Source: Luteolibacter sp. LG18 (lineage in GTDB: Bacteria > Verrucomicrobiota > Verrucomicrobiia > Verrucomicrobiales > Akkermansiaceae). Taken from it: DNA of 64,000 bases. The stretch covers positions 5,739,343 through 5,803,342 of the forward strand of contig NZ_AP024600.1 in NCBI RefSeq assembly GCF_036322585.1, written 5' to 3'. Shown piece after piece: positions 28,759 to 35,764 of the stretch (the stretch's first letter is position 1; each line of letters starts with the position of its first letter). The position numbers were made by a program, and so were the translations under genes. The notes beneath the pieces are model-generated. The model was not told the origin of the DNA, did no database searches, and saw nothing but the letters and a program-made list of their open reading frames with translations.

Positions 28759-30216
28759 ATGCGCTCACGCCGACAATTCCTTGGAGAAGCCAGTTGCGCC
28801 GCGATCGGTTCGACCTCGATCCTTTCGACCCTGCTGAACCTGACGATGGCGAACCACGCCGCGGCGGCCAGCGGTTTCAGCGGCCAGCGGAAGGCGCTGG
28901 TGTGCCTGTTCCTGTCCGGAGGCTGCGACACCTTCAACATCCTGATCCCGCGGGACTCCCCCGGCGGCTACGATGAATACGCGGCCTCGCGCTCGAACCT
29001 GGCGATCCCGCGGAACCAACTGCTGCCGCTCAATTACACCGACGCCCAAGGGCGACAATACGGGCTAAATCCCGCCTGCACGCGTCTGGCGGAGATGTTC
29101 AACGGCCTCGGTGGCGACACCTCGAAGAAGCGGCTCTCGTTCCTCGCGAACGTCGGCACGCTGATCGAACCGATCCCGGACAAGCAGGCGTATCTCAATG
29201 GCAACGTCGCGCTGCCGAAGGCGCTGTTCTCGCACCGCGACCAGATCGAGCAGTGGCAGACCTCGGTGCCGCAGGGTATGTCGGTGCTGTCCGGCTGGGG
29301 CGGCCGTGCGGCGGACGTGATCCACTCGACGCTGAACACGGAGCAAACCGGCGGCTACTACATGCCGATGAATTTCTCGCTGTCCGGGAACAACGCGTTC
29401 CAGATCGGCCGCAGCGAGGGCCAGTTTGTGATCACGCCCGGCGGCGCGCTGGCGATCACCGGCACCGGCGGCCAGTCCGCGATCCAGCAGGCAAAGGAGC
29501 AGGCGCTGAAGGATGTGGTCGCCAGCCCGATCGAAGAGCACTATCAGAGCCTTTTCCAGCGCACCCACGGCCGCATCACGGCGAACAGCATCGAACGCGG
29601 CGCGCAGTTCCAGCAATCGTTCGACGCGATCGGCACCACGCTCGCCTCGGTGTTCGCGGCCGCCGGTTTCCCGAACCATTGGCTCTCCCAACAGTTCCAG
29701 GCCGCAATCAAGACGATCGTCATCCGCGACCAGCTCAAGCTGGCCCGGCAGACGATCTTCATCGAGTTCGGCGGCTGGGACCACCACTCGGAACTGCTCA
29801 ACACCCAGCGCGGCATGCTGCTGACGCTGGATGCGGTGCTCTATGCCTATCAGAAATCGCTGGAGGCACTGGGGCTGGCGAACGACGTGATCACGTTCAC
29901 GGCCTCCGATTTCGGACGGACCCTGCGCTCGAACGGTCAGGGCACGGACCACGCGTGGTCGGGCAACCAGTTCGTCTTCGGCGGTCCGGTGCAAGGCGGC
30001 ACGGTGAAGGGCAATTTCCCGTCGCTGGCCATCGATGGGCCGGACGACATCGGCCGCGGCGGACGGATTTTCCCGAAGCTGGCCGCGGACCAGTATTACT
30101 GCGAGCTGTTGCGGTGGTTCGGGGTCAGCAACGGCAACATGGACCAGGTGCTGCCGAATATCCGTAACTTCTACGACCCAGCGAGCGCCACGAACCCGGT
30201 GGGATTCCTGATTTGA
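28759..30216 (+). CDS. DUF1501 domain protein, Tat-exported
   Basis: 485 residues. It starts with a twin-arginine signal (MRSRRQFLGEASCAAIGS). The DUF1501 domain shows ALVCLFLSGGCDTFNILIP and IEFGGWDHHSELLNTQRGML, and near the end SDFGRTLRSNGQGTDHAWSG, all conserved family motifs related to the alkaline phosphatase/sulfatase-like fold. It follows the DUF1800 gene by 7 bases and forms its standard partner. Folding before export by Tat suggests a bound cofactor or metal, which is inference. Confidence 0.92.
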   Translation: MRSRRQFLGEASCAAIGSTSILSTLLNLTMANHAAAASGFSGQRKALVCLFLSGGCDTFNILIPRDSPGGYDEYAASRSNLAIPRNQLLPLNYTDAQGRQYGLNPACTRLAEMFNGLGGDTSKKRLSFLANVGTLIEPIPDKQAYLNGNVALPKALFSHRDQIEQWQTSVPQGMSVLSGWGGRAADVIHSTLNTEQTGGYYMPMNFSLSGNNAFQIGRSEGQFVITPGGALAITGTGGQSAIQQAKEQALKDVVASPIEEHYQSLFQRTHGRITANSIERGAQFQQSFDAIGTTLASVFAAAGFPNHWLSQQFQAAIKTIVIRDQLKLARQTIFIEFGGWDHHSELLNTQRGMLLTLDAVLYAYQKSLEALGLANDVITFTASDFGRTLRSNGQGTDHAWSGNQFVFGGPVQGGTVKGNFPSLAIDGPDDIGRGGRIFPKLAADQYYCELLRWFGVSNGNMDQVLPNIRNFYDPASATNPVGFLI

Positions 30217-30224
30217 TCAGGGAG

Positions 30225-30283
30225 CAAGGACATTCCTGTCCTTGTGGAAATCGAGCTTCGAGAAAAAGGGACAAGAATGCCCC
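30225..30283. repeat. GGGACA/TGTCCC palindromic repeat, two opposed units
   Basis: First unit CAAGGACA-TTCC-TGTCCTTG (30225-30244) is a perfect 8-bp stem. A second unit in the opposite sense, GGGACAAGAATGCCCC (30268-30283), has one stem mismatch. The same arrangement (reverse unit, then forward unit) occurs at 54055-54166. It lies between the DUF1501 gene and the next ORF and could act as a terminator or transcript stabiliser. Confidence 0.6.
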
Positions 30284-30318
30284 TTCTCCCTGAAACAAGT
30301 CAGGGCTATTCTTCCCAG

Positions 30319-30846
30319 ATGCGCGCGTGGAAATGGCATGAGTGGCTCGGAGCGATCGCCATCCTGGTGTTCGTCCTCTGGCTGGTGCTGCGCCCGGTCG
30401 AAAAACCAACGCCCATCCTTCCACCTCCGCCGGTCACGCCGAGCCAGCCGGCCCCCACTCCCCCGGCGAAGCCGACCGCGGCGGAAGGCCTGCTTTCCGG
30501 CTACGGCGACCCGGCCTCCCCGCCCATCGACGACCTGCGGAAACTGAACCGCGTGCTCGGCGGCTATTTCTCGGTGATCAAGGAGCCGTCGAAGAATCCC
30601 ATCGGAGGCAACGCGGATCTGGCAGCGGCCCTGCGCGGGGAGAACCCGAACCGCACGGTGTTCCTCCCGGCGGGACATCCGGTCTTTTCCCCTGACGGCC
30701 TGTTGCTCGACCGCTGGGGCAGCCCGGTGATCGTCCATCCCGAGGGCTGGCAGCGGATCGAGCTGCGGTCGGCGGGCCCGGACAAGGTGCCCTACAACGG
30801 CGACGACCTGATTCTCTCCGCCACTGGACTTCAAAAGAACCCGTGA
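30319..30846 (+). CDS. Hypothetical membrane-anchored protein
   Basis: 175 residues from ATG 30319 (MRAWKWHEWLGAIAILVFVLWLV). An earlier frame start at 30244 would run through the palindromic repeat and is disfavoured. One N-terminal membrane helix is followed by a proline-rich linker (PTPILPPPPVTPSQPAP) and a small soluble domain ending in GSPVIVHPEGWQRIELRSAG and GDDLILSATG. This last part resembles the C-terminal end of type II pilin-like proteins (DRWGSP...), which is suggestive only. No family assigned. Confidence 0.6.
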   Translation: MRAWKWHEWLGAIAILVFVLWLVLRPVEKPTPILPPPPVTPSQPAPTPPAKPTAAEGLLSGYGDPASPPIDDLRKLNRVLGGYFSVIKEPSKNPIGGNADLAAALRGENPNRTVFLPAGHPVFSPDGLLLDRWGSPVIVHPEGWQRIELRSAGPDKVPYNGDDLILSATGLQKNP

Positions 30847-30888
30847 TTTCCGGAAGCCGCGGGCGCGTCTTGGATGCCGGATCGCCCC

Positions 30889-30906
30889 TTGTGAAATATT
30901 TCACAA
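30889..30906. promoter_or_regulatory. Rex-type operator upstream of nuoD
   Basis: TTGTGAAATATTTCACAA is a perfect 18-bp palindrome ending 55 bases before nuoD. It fits the Rex consensus TTGTGAA-WWWW-TTCACAA described for Gram-positive bacteria. Rex releases DNA when NADH is high. No rex gene is in the window. Confidence 0.75.
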
Positions 30907-30961
30907 ACCCCTTGCCGCCCGGGGGCCTTTCGAGACAGATTTCCCTAGGTTTAACCCCGGC

Positions 30962-32224
30962 ATGAGCAACCGTACCACCGAATTCGAAGCGCCCGATACC
31001 CTCGCCCGTGCCTCCGCCGCGGCGGCGGACCATTACCACGCCGAGACGGACGACCTGATGGGCGAAAAGATGGTGCTCAACATGGGCCCTTCCCACCCGG
31101 CTACCCACGGCGTGCTGCGGTTGGTGCTGGAGCTGGATGGCGAGATCATCACAAAGGCGGACCCGGACGTGGGGTTCCTGCACCGCGGCGATGAGAAGAT
31201 CGCGGAGAACATGCACTACAACCAGTTCGTGCCCTACACGGACCGGCTGGACTACCTCGCGCCGCTCGCGAACAACGTGGCCTACGCCTGTGCGGTGGAG
31301 AAGCTGATGGACTGGACCCTGCCGCCCCGCGGCCAGGCCCTGCGCGTGCTGTGCTGTGAGCTGGCCCGCATTTCCTCCCACATGCTCGGCGTGGGCGTCT
31401 GCGCCATGGACGTGGGCGCAATGACCGTGTTCCTCTACACCTTCACGGAGCGCGAGAAGATCTACAACCTCTGCGAGCAGCTCACCGGTGCCCGCTTCAC
31501 CACCTCCTACACCCGTGTCGGCGGCCAGCTCCGCGACATGCCCGCGGGCTTCGAGCAGGCGGTCCGCCGCTTCCTCAACGAGTGCGAGATCACCATCGAC
31601 GAAATCTCGAAGCTGCTCGACAAGAACAAGATCTACCTCGACCGCATGTGCGACATCGGGGTCATCAGCAAGGAGGCGGCGATCGCCTGGGGCCTCACCG
31701 GCCCGAACCTGCGTGCATCCGGCGTGAGCCGTGACCTCCGCAAGGACCGTCCCTACCTCGGCTACGAGCAATACGACTTCGACATCCCGATCGCCGAGGA
31801 GGGCGATTGCTACGCGCGCTACCAAATCCGCATGGAGGAAATGCGCCAGTCGATCCGGATCTGCCGCCAGGTGCTCAACACCATGCCCGCCGGCCCGGTG
31901 AACCTGGCCGACACGAAGAGCATGCTGCCGGACAAGGAGCGCGTGCTGATGTCGATGGAGGAGCTGATCCACCATTTCATCGTCGCCACCCAAGGCATCG
32001 ACGCTCCGAAGGGCGAGGTCTACTTCGGCGCGGAAAATCCGAAGGGCGAGCTCGGTTTCTACATCCACTCGACCGGCGGCGGTGTCCCGCATCGACTCAA
32101 GATCCGCAGCCCCTCCTTCTGCAACCTTTCGATCACCTCGAAGCTGCTCCCCGGCCACATGGTGTCCGACATCCCTGCGATCCTCGGCTCGCTGGATTTC
32201 GTCATGGGCGAGTGTGACAGGTAA
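30962..32224 (+). CDS. nuoD: NADH-quinone oxidoreductase subunit D
   Basis: 420 residues, the usual length for a stand-alone 49-kDa subunit. Family motifs are MVLNMGPSHPATHGVLRLVLELDGE, GFLHRGDEKIAE, RLDYLAPLANN and the ending LDFVMGECDR. It lies in the peripheral arm of complex I near the quinone site. It is the first of the genes nuoD, nuoE, nuoF here, behind a Rex-type operator. It is separated from nuoE by the inserted GxxExxY cassette; the stop (32222-32224) is three bases before the left repeat, so the gene is intact. Confidence 0.95.
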   Translation: MSNRTTEFEAPDTLARASAAAADHYHAETDDLMGEKMVLNMGPSHPATHGVLRLVLELDGEIITKADPDVGFLHRGDEKIAENMHYNQFVPYTDRLDYLAPLANNVAYACAVEKLMDWTLPPRGQALRVLCCELARISSHMLGVGVCAMDVGAMTVFLYTFTEREKIYNLCEQLTGARFTTSYTRVGGQLRDMPAGFEQAVRRFLNECEITIDEISKLLDKNKIYLDRMCDIGVISKEAAIAWGLTGPNLRASGVSRDLRKDRPYLGYEQYDFDIPIAEEGDCYARYQIRMEEMRQSIRICRQVLNTMPAGPVNLADTKSMLPDKERVLMSMEELIHHFIVATQGIDAPKGEVYFGAENPKGELGFYIHSTGGGVPHRLKIRSPSFCNLSITSKLLPGHMVSDIPAILGSLDFVMGECDR

Positions 32225-32226
32225 GA

Positions 32227-32704
32227 TTTTTTAGCCGCAAAAAGGCGCAAATGGCGCAAAAGGAATCCATATTCGAGCTCTGCGACCAAGTGCGGGAAAC
32301 CGCATTTGAGCTGCACTGCTTCCTGCGTCACGGATACAAGGAGAGCATTTACGAAAACGGACTCCTCCATCGCCCCTCCAAGAAAGGAATCCCGGCGGTC
32401 CAACAAGTTCCATTGCAAGTGATGGACGAGGACGGCACGGTGCTCGGCAATCTCGAAATTGATCTCGTGGTGGCTGGAGAATTGGTCGTCGAAATCAAAG
32501 CCTGCCGAACCATCGCCCCCGAACATACCGCCCAACTTTTGGGTTACCTGAGAGCCTGCCGGAAAGAACACGGTCTGCTCATCAACTTCGGAGCTTCCAA
32601 ACTCGAAATCCGCAAATACGCCCTCTCCAAAGAACTGCCAATTCATCCGGAAAGCGCTCCACTCTGAACTTTTGCGCCTCTTGCGCCTTTTTGCGGCTAA
32701 AAAA
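32227..32704. mobile_element. GxxExxY cassette bounded by 36-bp terminal inverted repeats
   Basis: The left repeat is 32227-32262 (TTTTTTAGCCGCAAAAAGGC...) and the right one 32669-32704, in inverted order. Over 36 positions 34 match. The outer GA-T6 and A7-TC extend the symmetry with one indel. Between the repeats lies only the GxxExxY gene: its ATG is inside the left repeat and its stop is one base before the right one. I see no target-site duplication and no transposase. The unit sits between nuoD and nuoE without damaging either. Confidence 0.7.
32251..32667 (+). CDS. GxxExxY family protein (PD-(D/E)XK nuclease-like)
   Basis: 138 residues from ATG 32251, which lies in the left inverted repeat. 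The family motif GYKESIY (Gly28, Glu31, Tyr34) is present. Candidate nuclease-fold residues are Asp71 in LEIDLVV and Glu81-X-Lys83 in VVEIKA, the pattern of the PD-(D/E)XK superfamily. The family is known from many phyla, often with several copies per genome, but its function is not established. Its nucleotide surroundings show it is an insertion in the nuo operon, not a complex I component. Confidence 0.88.
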   Translation: MAQKESIFELCDQVRETAFELHCFLRHGYKESIYENGLLHRPSKKGIPAVQQVPLQVMDEDGTVLGNLEIDLVVAGELVVEIKACRTIAPEHTAQLLGYLRACRKEHGLLINFGASKLEIRKYALSKELPIHPESAPL

Positions 32705-32715
32705 ATCACCATCCC

Positions 32716-33312
32716 ATGTCCCATTCCAACGTCGAAGACCTCGTCGCGTCACCCGAAACCCCGGGGACGAAATTCTTTGCTCCCTTCGCGGTGACGACTG
32801 AGCTGGAAGCCGAGGCCGTGAAGCGGCTGGCCCAGTTCCCGGACAACCAGAAGCGCTCGGCGGTGCTGCCGCTGCTGCACTACATCCAGCATCACCACGG
32901 CTATCTTTCGGCGGAAGCCATCGCGTGGACCGCGCAGCGGATCGGGATCGAACCGATCAAGGTCGCCGAGGTGGTGACGTTCTACCCGGGCTTCCGCCAG
33001 TCGGCTCCCGGCGTGAACCACATCCGCGTCTGCCGCACGCTTTCCTGCGCGATGGGCGGCTCCTACGAGCTGATGGAAAAGCTCTGCCAGCTCACCGGCA
33101 TCGATCGCAGCACCTCGGACTCCCATCATCATCCGGTCTCGGTTTCGCCGTGCGGGAAGTTCTCCGTCGAGTTCGCGGAATGCCTCGCCTCCTGTGGCAC
33201 CGCTCCGGTGTGCATGGTGAACGACGATTTCCACGACGGCATCACCGCCGACAAGGCCCAGGCCCTGCTCGACAGTTACTCGAACGCCGCGAACTCCGCC
33301 GCCGGACACTAA
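32716..33312 (+). CDS. nuoE: NADH-quinone oxidoreductase subunit E
   Basis: 198 residues. It is the 24-kDa thioredoxin-like [2Fe-2S] subunit of the NADH dehydrogenase module. Cluster ligands are seen in RVCRTLSCAMGG (C-X4-C) and ECLASCGTAPVC. The N-terminal part has AVLPLLHYIQHHHGYLS and KVAEVVTFYPGF. The start ATG follows the right inverted repeat of the inserted cassette by 11 bases, so any native upstream sequence has been displaced by the insertion. Confidence 0.94.
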   Translation: MSHSNVEDLVASPETPGTKFFAPFAVTTELEAEAVKRLAQFPDNQKRSAVLPLLHYIQHHHGYLSAEAIAWTAQRIGIEPIKVAEVVTFYPGFRQSAPGVNHIRVCRTLSCAMGGSYELMEKLCQLTGIDRSTSDSHHHPVSVSPCGKFSVEFAECLASCGTAPVCMVNDDFHDGITADKAQALLDSYSNAANSAAGH

Positions 33313-33334
33313 CCCCCCTCACCCGCCCATTTCC

Positions 33335-34774
33335 GTGATCACCTACAAAGCCGGCAAGCAGCCCGATCCGCGCGAGTACCGCCTGATCTTCAAGAACGTC
33401 GACCGGGAGGGCTGGGATCCCTCCATCCAGACCTATCTCTCCGACGGTGGCTACGAGGATCTGAAGAAGGCGTTCACGATGGCGCCGAAGGACATCACGG
33501 AAGAGGTGAAAAAATCCGGCCTGCGCGGCCGCGGCGGCGCGGGTTTCCCGACGGGCATGAAGTGGACCTTCATCCCGCCGAACAACACCAAGCCGGTCTA
33601 CCTGATCTGCAACGGCGACGAGTCCGAGCCGGGCACCTTCAAGGACCGCTACATCGTCCACCAGGACCCGCACCAGCTCATCGAGGGCATGGTGATCGCG
33701 TGCTTCGCCACCGGCGCGCACACCGCCTACATCTATCTCCGTGAGGAATTCCCCGCCGCCGCCGTGCTGATGGAGAAGGCGTTGGATGAGGCCCGCGCCC
33801 ACGGTTTCCTCGGCAAGAACATCCTCGGCTCCGGCTTCGACCTGGAAATCTACGTCCACCGCGGCGCGGGGGCCTACATCTGCGGCGAAGAGACCGGCCT
33901 GATCGAATCGCTGGAGGGCAAGCGCCCCTATCCGCGCATCAAGCCGCCGTATTTCCCCGCCGCGCTCGGCCTCTACATGAGCCCGACGATCGTGAACAAC
34001 GTGGAGTCGCTTTGCCACGTGAAGCACATCATCCGCATGGGCGGCGACGAATACGCGAAGCTCGGCGTGGCCCGCAACACCGGCACCCGCATCTTGTGCG
34101 TGTCCGGTGATGTGAAGAAGCCGGGTTACTTCGAAGTCGAGGTCGGCAAAATCACGATGCGCGAGCTACTGTACGACATGTGCGGCGGCCCGAAGGATGG
34201 GCGCGAGTTCAAGGCGGTCATCCCCGGCGGCTCCTCGTCGAAAATCCTGCGCTGCGACGAGACCTACAAGCTCAAGAACCCGGACGGCTCCGCCAAGGAT
34301 CTCGGATTCTGGGACATCCAGATGGATTTCGACACCTTGGCTGCCTGCGGCTCGATGGCCGGTTCCGGCGGCGTGATCGTGCTCGATGACACCCGCAAGA
34401 TCTCATGGGTGCTGAACAACCTCAACAGCTTCTACGCCCACGAATCCTGCGGCCAATGCACTCCCTGCCGCGAAGGTTCGATGTGGATGAAAAAGATCAC
34501 CGACCGTCTCGTCACCGGCGAGGCCTCGCCGAAGGACATCGAGACGCTCGAAAGCGTGGCCTACCAGATCGACGGCCGCACCATCTGCGCCTTCGGTGAA
34601 GCCAGCTCCTGGCCGGTGGAGGCCATGGTGGCGAAGTTCCGCGAGGAGCTGCTGTCCGACACCAGCGCGGAGAACGACGGCAAGGCCCACAACGAGGAAA
34701 CCGAGGCCCAGCGCCGCTACCTCGACCACGAGCCCACCAAACCCGGCGCGCCCGTGACCGCGGATATCGCGTGA
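33335..34774 (+). CDS. nuoF: NADH-quinone oxidoreductase subunit F
   Basis: 479 residues from a GTG at 33335 (MITYKAGKQPDPREYRL). It is the 51-kDa subunit that binds NADH, FMN and one [4Fe-4S] cluster: GRGGAGFPTGMKW, GDESEPGTFKDR, CGEETGLIESLEGKR, and cluster motif SCGQCTPCREG with a later cysteine in TICAFGE. It ends the nuo genes here; nuoG and the other subunits are not in this window, so the complex I genes are split. The C-terminal tail (about 35 residues) is longer than in E. coli. Confidence 0.95.
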   Translation: MITYKAGKQPDPREYRLIFKNVDREGWDPSIQTYLSDGGYEDLKKAFTMAPKDITEEVKKSGLRGRGGAGFPTGMKWTFIPPNNTKPVYLICNGDESEPGTFKDRYIVHQDPHQLIEGMVIACFATGAHTAYIYLREEFPAAAVLMEKALDEARAHGFLGKNILGSGFDLEIYVHRGAGAYICGEETGLIESLEGKRPYPRIKPPYFPAALGLYMSPTIVNNVESLCHVKHIIRMGGDEYAKLGVARNTGTRILCVSGDVKKPGYFEVEVGKITMRELLYDMCGGPKDGREFKAVIPGGSSSKILRCDETYKLKNPDGSAKDLGFWDIQMDFDTLAACGSMAGSGGVIVLDDTRKISWVLNNLNSFYAHESCGQCTPCREGSMWMKKITDRLVTGEASPKDIETLESVAYQIDGRTICAFGEASSWPVEAMVAKFREELLSDTSAENDGKAHNEETEAQRRYLDHEPTKPGAPVTADIA

Positions 34775-35261
34775 GCAACGGAGGCGGATCGGTCTCCGTC
34801 AGCGGGTTATATCCTGCCGATCTCGATGATGCTGGAGGGCTTGGATCTTCGACAGGAGATCTTGCCTCCGGCGCTCAGATTCCGCCTCCTCTCTCGCGAT
34901 CTTTCCACAGTCCTTCAGACGCAGGATCGTCGCCATGGCACCGGCCACCATCAGGTAGAGCCCCAGGTCGTCCAAGCCTCCGATCGCTGGTCCGCGGCTC
35001 CACGTGAACTCGCGGCGTTCGAAGGCCTAGGAGCAAAGGAAGCTCTCCTGCATGCCTCCGGCATGCGAACCCAACGATCCACTCCAACCGGTGGGGGCGT
35101 CGCTGCGCTCCTAGCCACCGGCTAGCAATCCGATTCCCCTTGCCGGGGAAAAGAGGCTCGTCTTCCCATTCCGAAACTCCGCCTAAATTTAGCGCCATTC
35201 GGGACAAGAATGTTTGCCTCCGGCTATGTCCGCTTCGCTCCCATTCTACTCCCAGTTAGGA
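34775..35261. other. Intergenic region with a gene remnant and a hairpin repeat
   Basis: 487 bases after nuoF. On the minus strand, a coding-like stretch from about 35023 to the stop at 34799-34801 reads continuously after a TAG. The right part (about 35040-35165) is a second copy of the hairpin-rich intergenic repeat, with GCATGCC-TCC-GGCATGC (35049-35065) and the core hairpin at 35088-35126. A degenerate GGGACAAGAATG unit lies at about 35202. I see no intact gene. Confidence 0.55.
34799..35023 (-). pseudogene. Possible remnant of a small membrane/coiled-coil protein gene
   Basis: This frame is open for about 74 codons from just after a TAG, but the first ATG is at 34951, leaving only 50 residues. 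The translation looks protein-like: FERREFTWSRGPAIGG, then LDDLGLYLMVAGAMATILRL (a possible membrane helix) and a charged helix (KIAREEAESERRRQ). Upstream codons in the same frame keep this character although no start codon is left, which suggests decay. A short real gene starting at 34951 is the alternative. It may equally be chance in GC-rich DNA. Confidence 0.35.
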
Positions 35262-35582
35262 TCACTGCGGCGGAGCAATGGGCGGCAGCGGCGTTTGCTG
35301 CGGTAGCGGCTGGGCGTCCATGATGTTGCCCGGAGAAGTGCCCTGCTGGGGCTGCTTGGCCTTTTTCTTCTCCGCTTCCTTGTCCGCCTTCTCTTTCTCC
35401 GCGTCCTTCTTCGCTTGGCGGCGGTCGTAGGCGTCGATGGGGGCGGTCACGATCTTTTCACCCACATTGTAGGTCCCCTCCACCACCGCACCCGCCACGG
35501 TGAACGGAGCCTTCACGATCGCACAGGAAGACAGGCCGGCGGATGCCGCGGGGAGGAGAAGCCAGTGCAGGCGGTGACGCAT
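35262..35582 (-). CDS. Small lipoprotein with Lys/Glu/Ala-rich helix and proline-rich tail
   Basis: 106 residues. The N-terminal signal ends in a lipobox (ASAGLSSC), so the mature protein starts at Cys20 and is probably outer-membrane anchored. A short segment (VAGAVVEGTYNVGEKIV) is followed by a highly charged helix (QAKKDAEKEKADKEAEKKK) and a Gln/Pro-rich end. No family assigned. The DNA on both sides is intergenic, so it is a single-gene unit. Confidence 0.7.
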   Translation of the reverse strand: MRHRLHWLLLPAASAGLSSCAIVKAPFTVAGAVVEGTYNVGEKIVTAPIDAYDRRQAKKDAEKEKADKEAEKKKAKQPQQGTSPGNIMDAQPLPQQTPLPPIAPPQ

Positions 35583-35764
35583 CTCGGAAGGCTATCCGCT
35601 CCACGGGGCATGGCGAGGGGATATTGTGCCGCCTCCCGCCGGGCAGGAAACACGAGGCAGCACAGCCCACGCCCGGCATAAAACATGCATATAGCGTAAC
35701 CATAAAAACATCGCCATAACTCAAAACCTCCATTCATCATCATCGCACCCATTTTGAAACCCTC

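Noticed and set aside
32205..32720. Target-site duplication around the GxxExxY cassette
   Set aside because: Flanking bases (...CAGGTAA and ACCATCC...) show no direct repeat beyond the A/T tracts that belong to the inverted ends.
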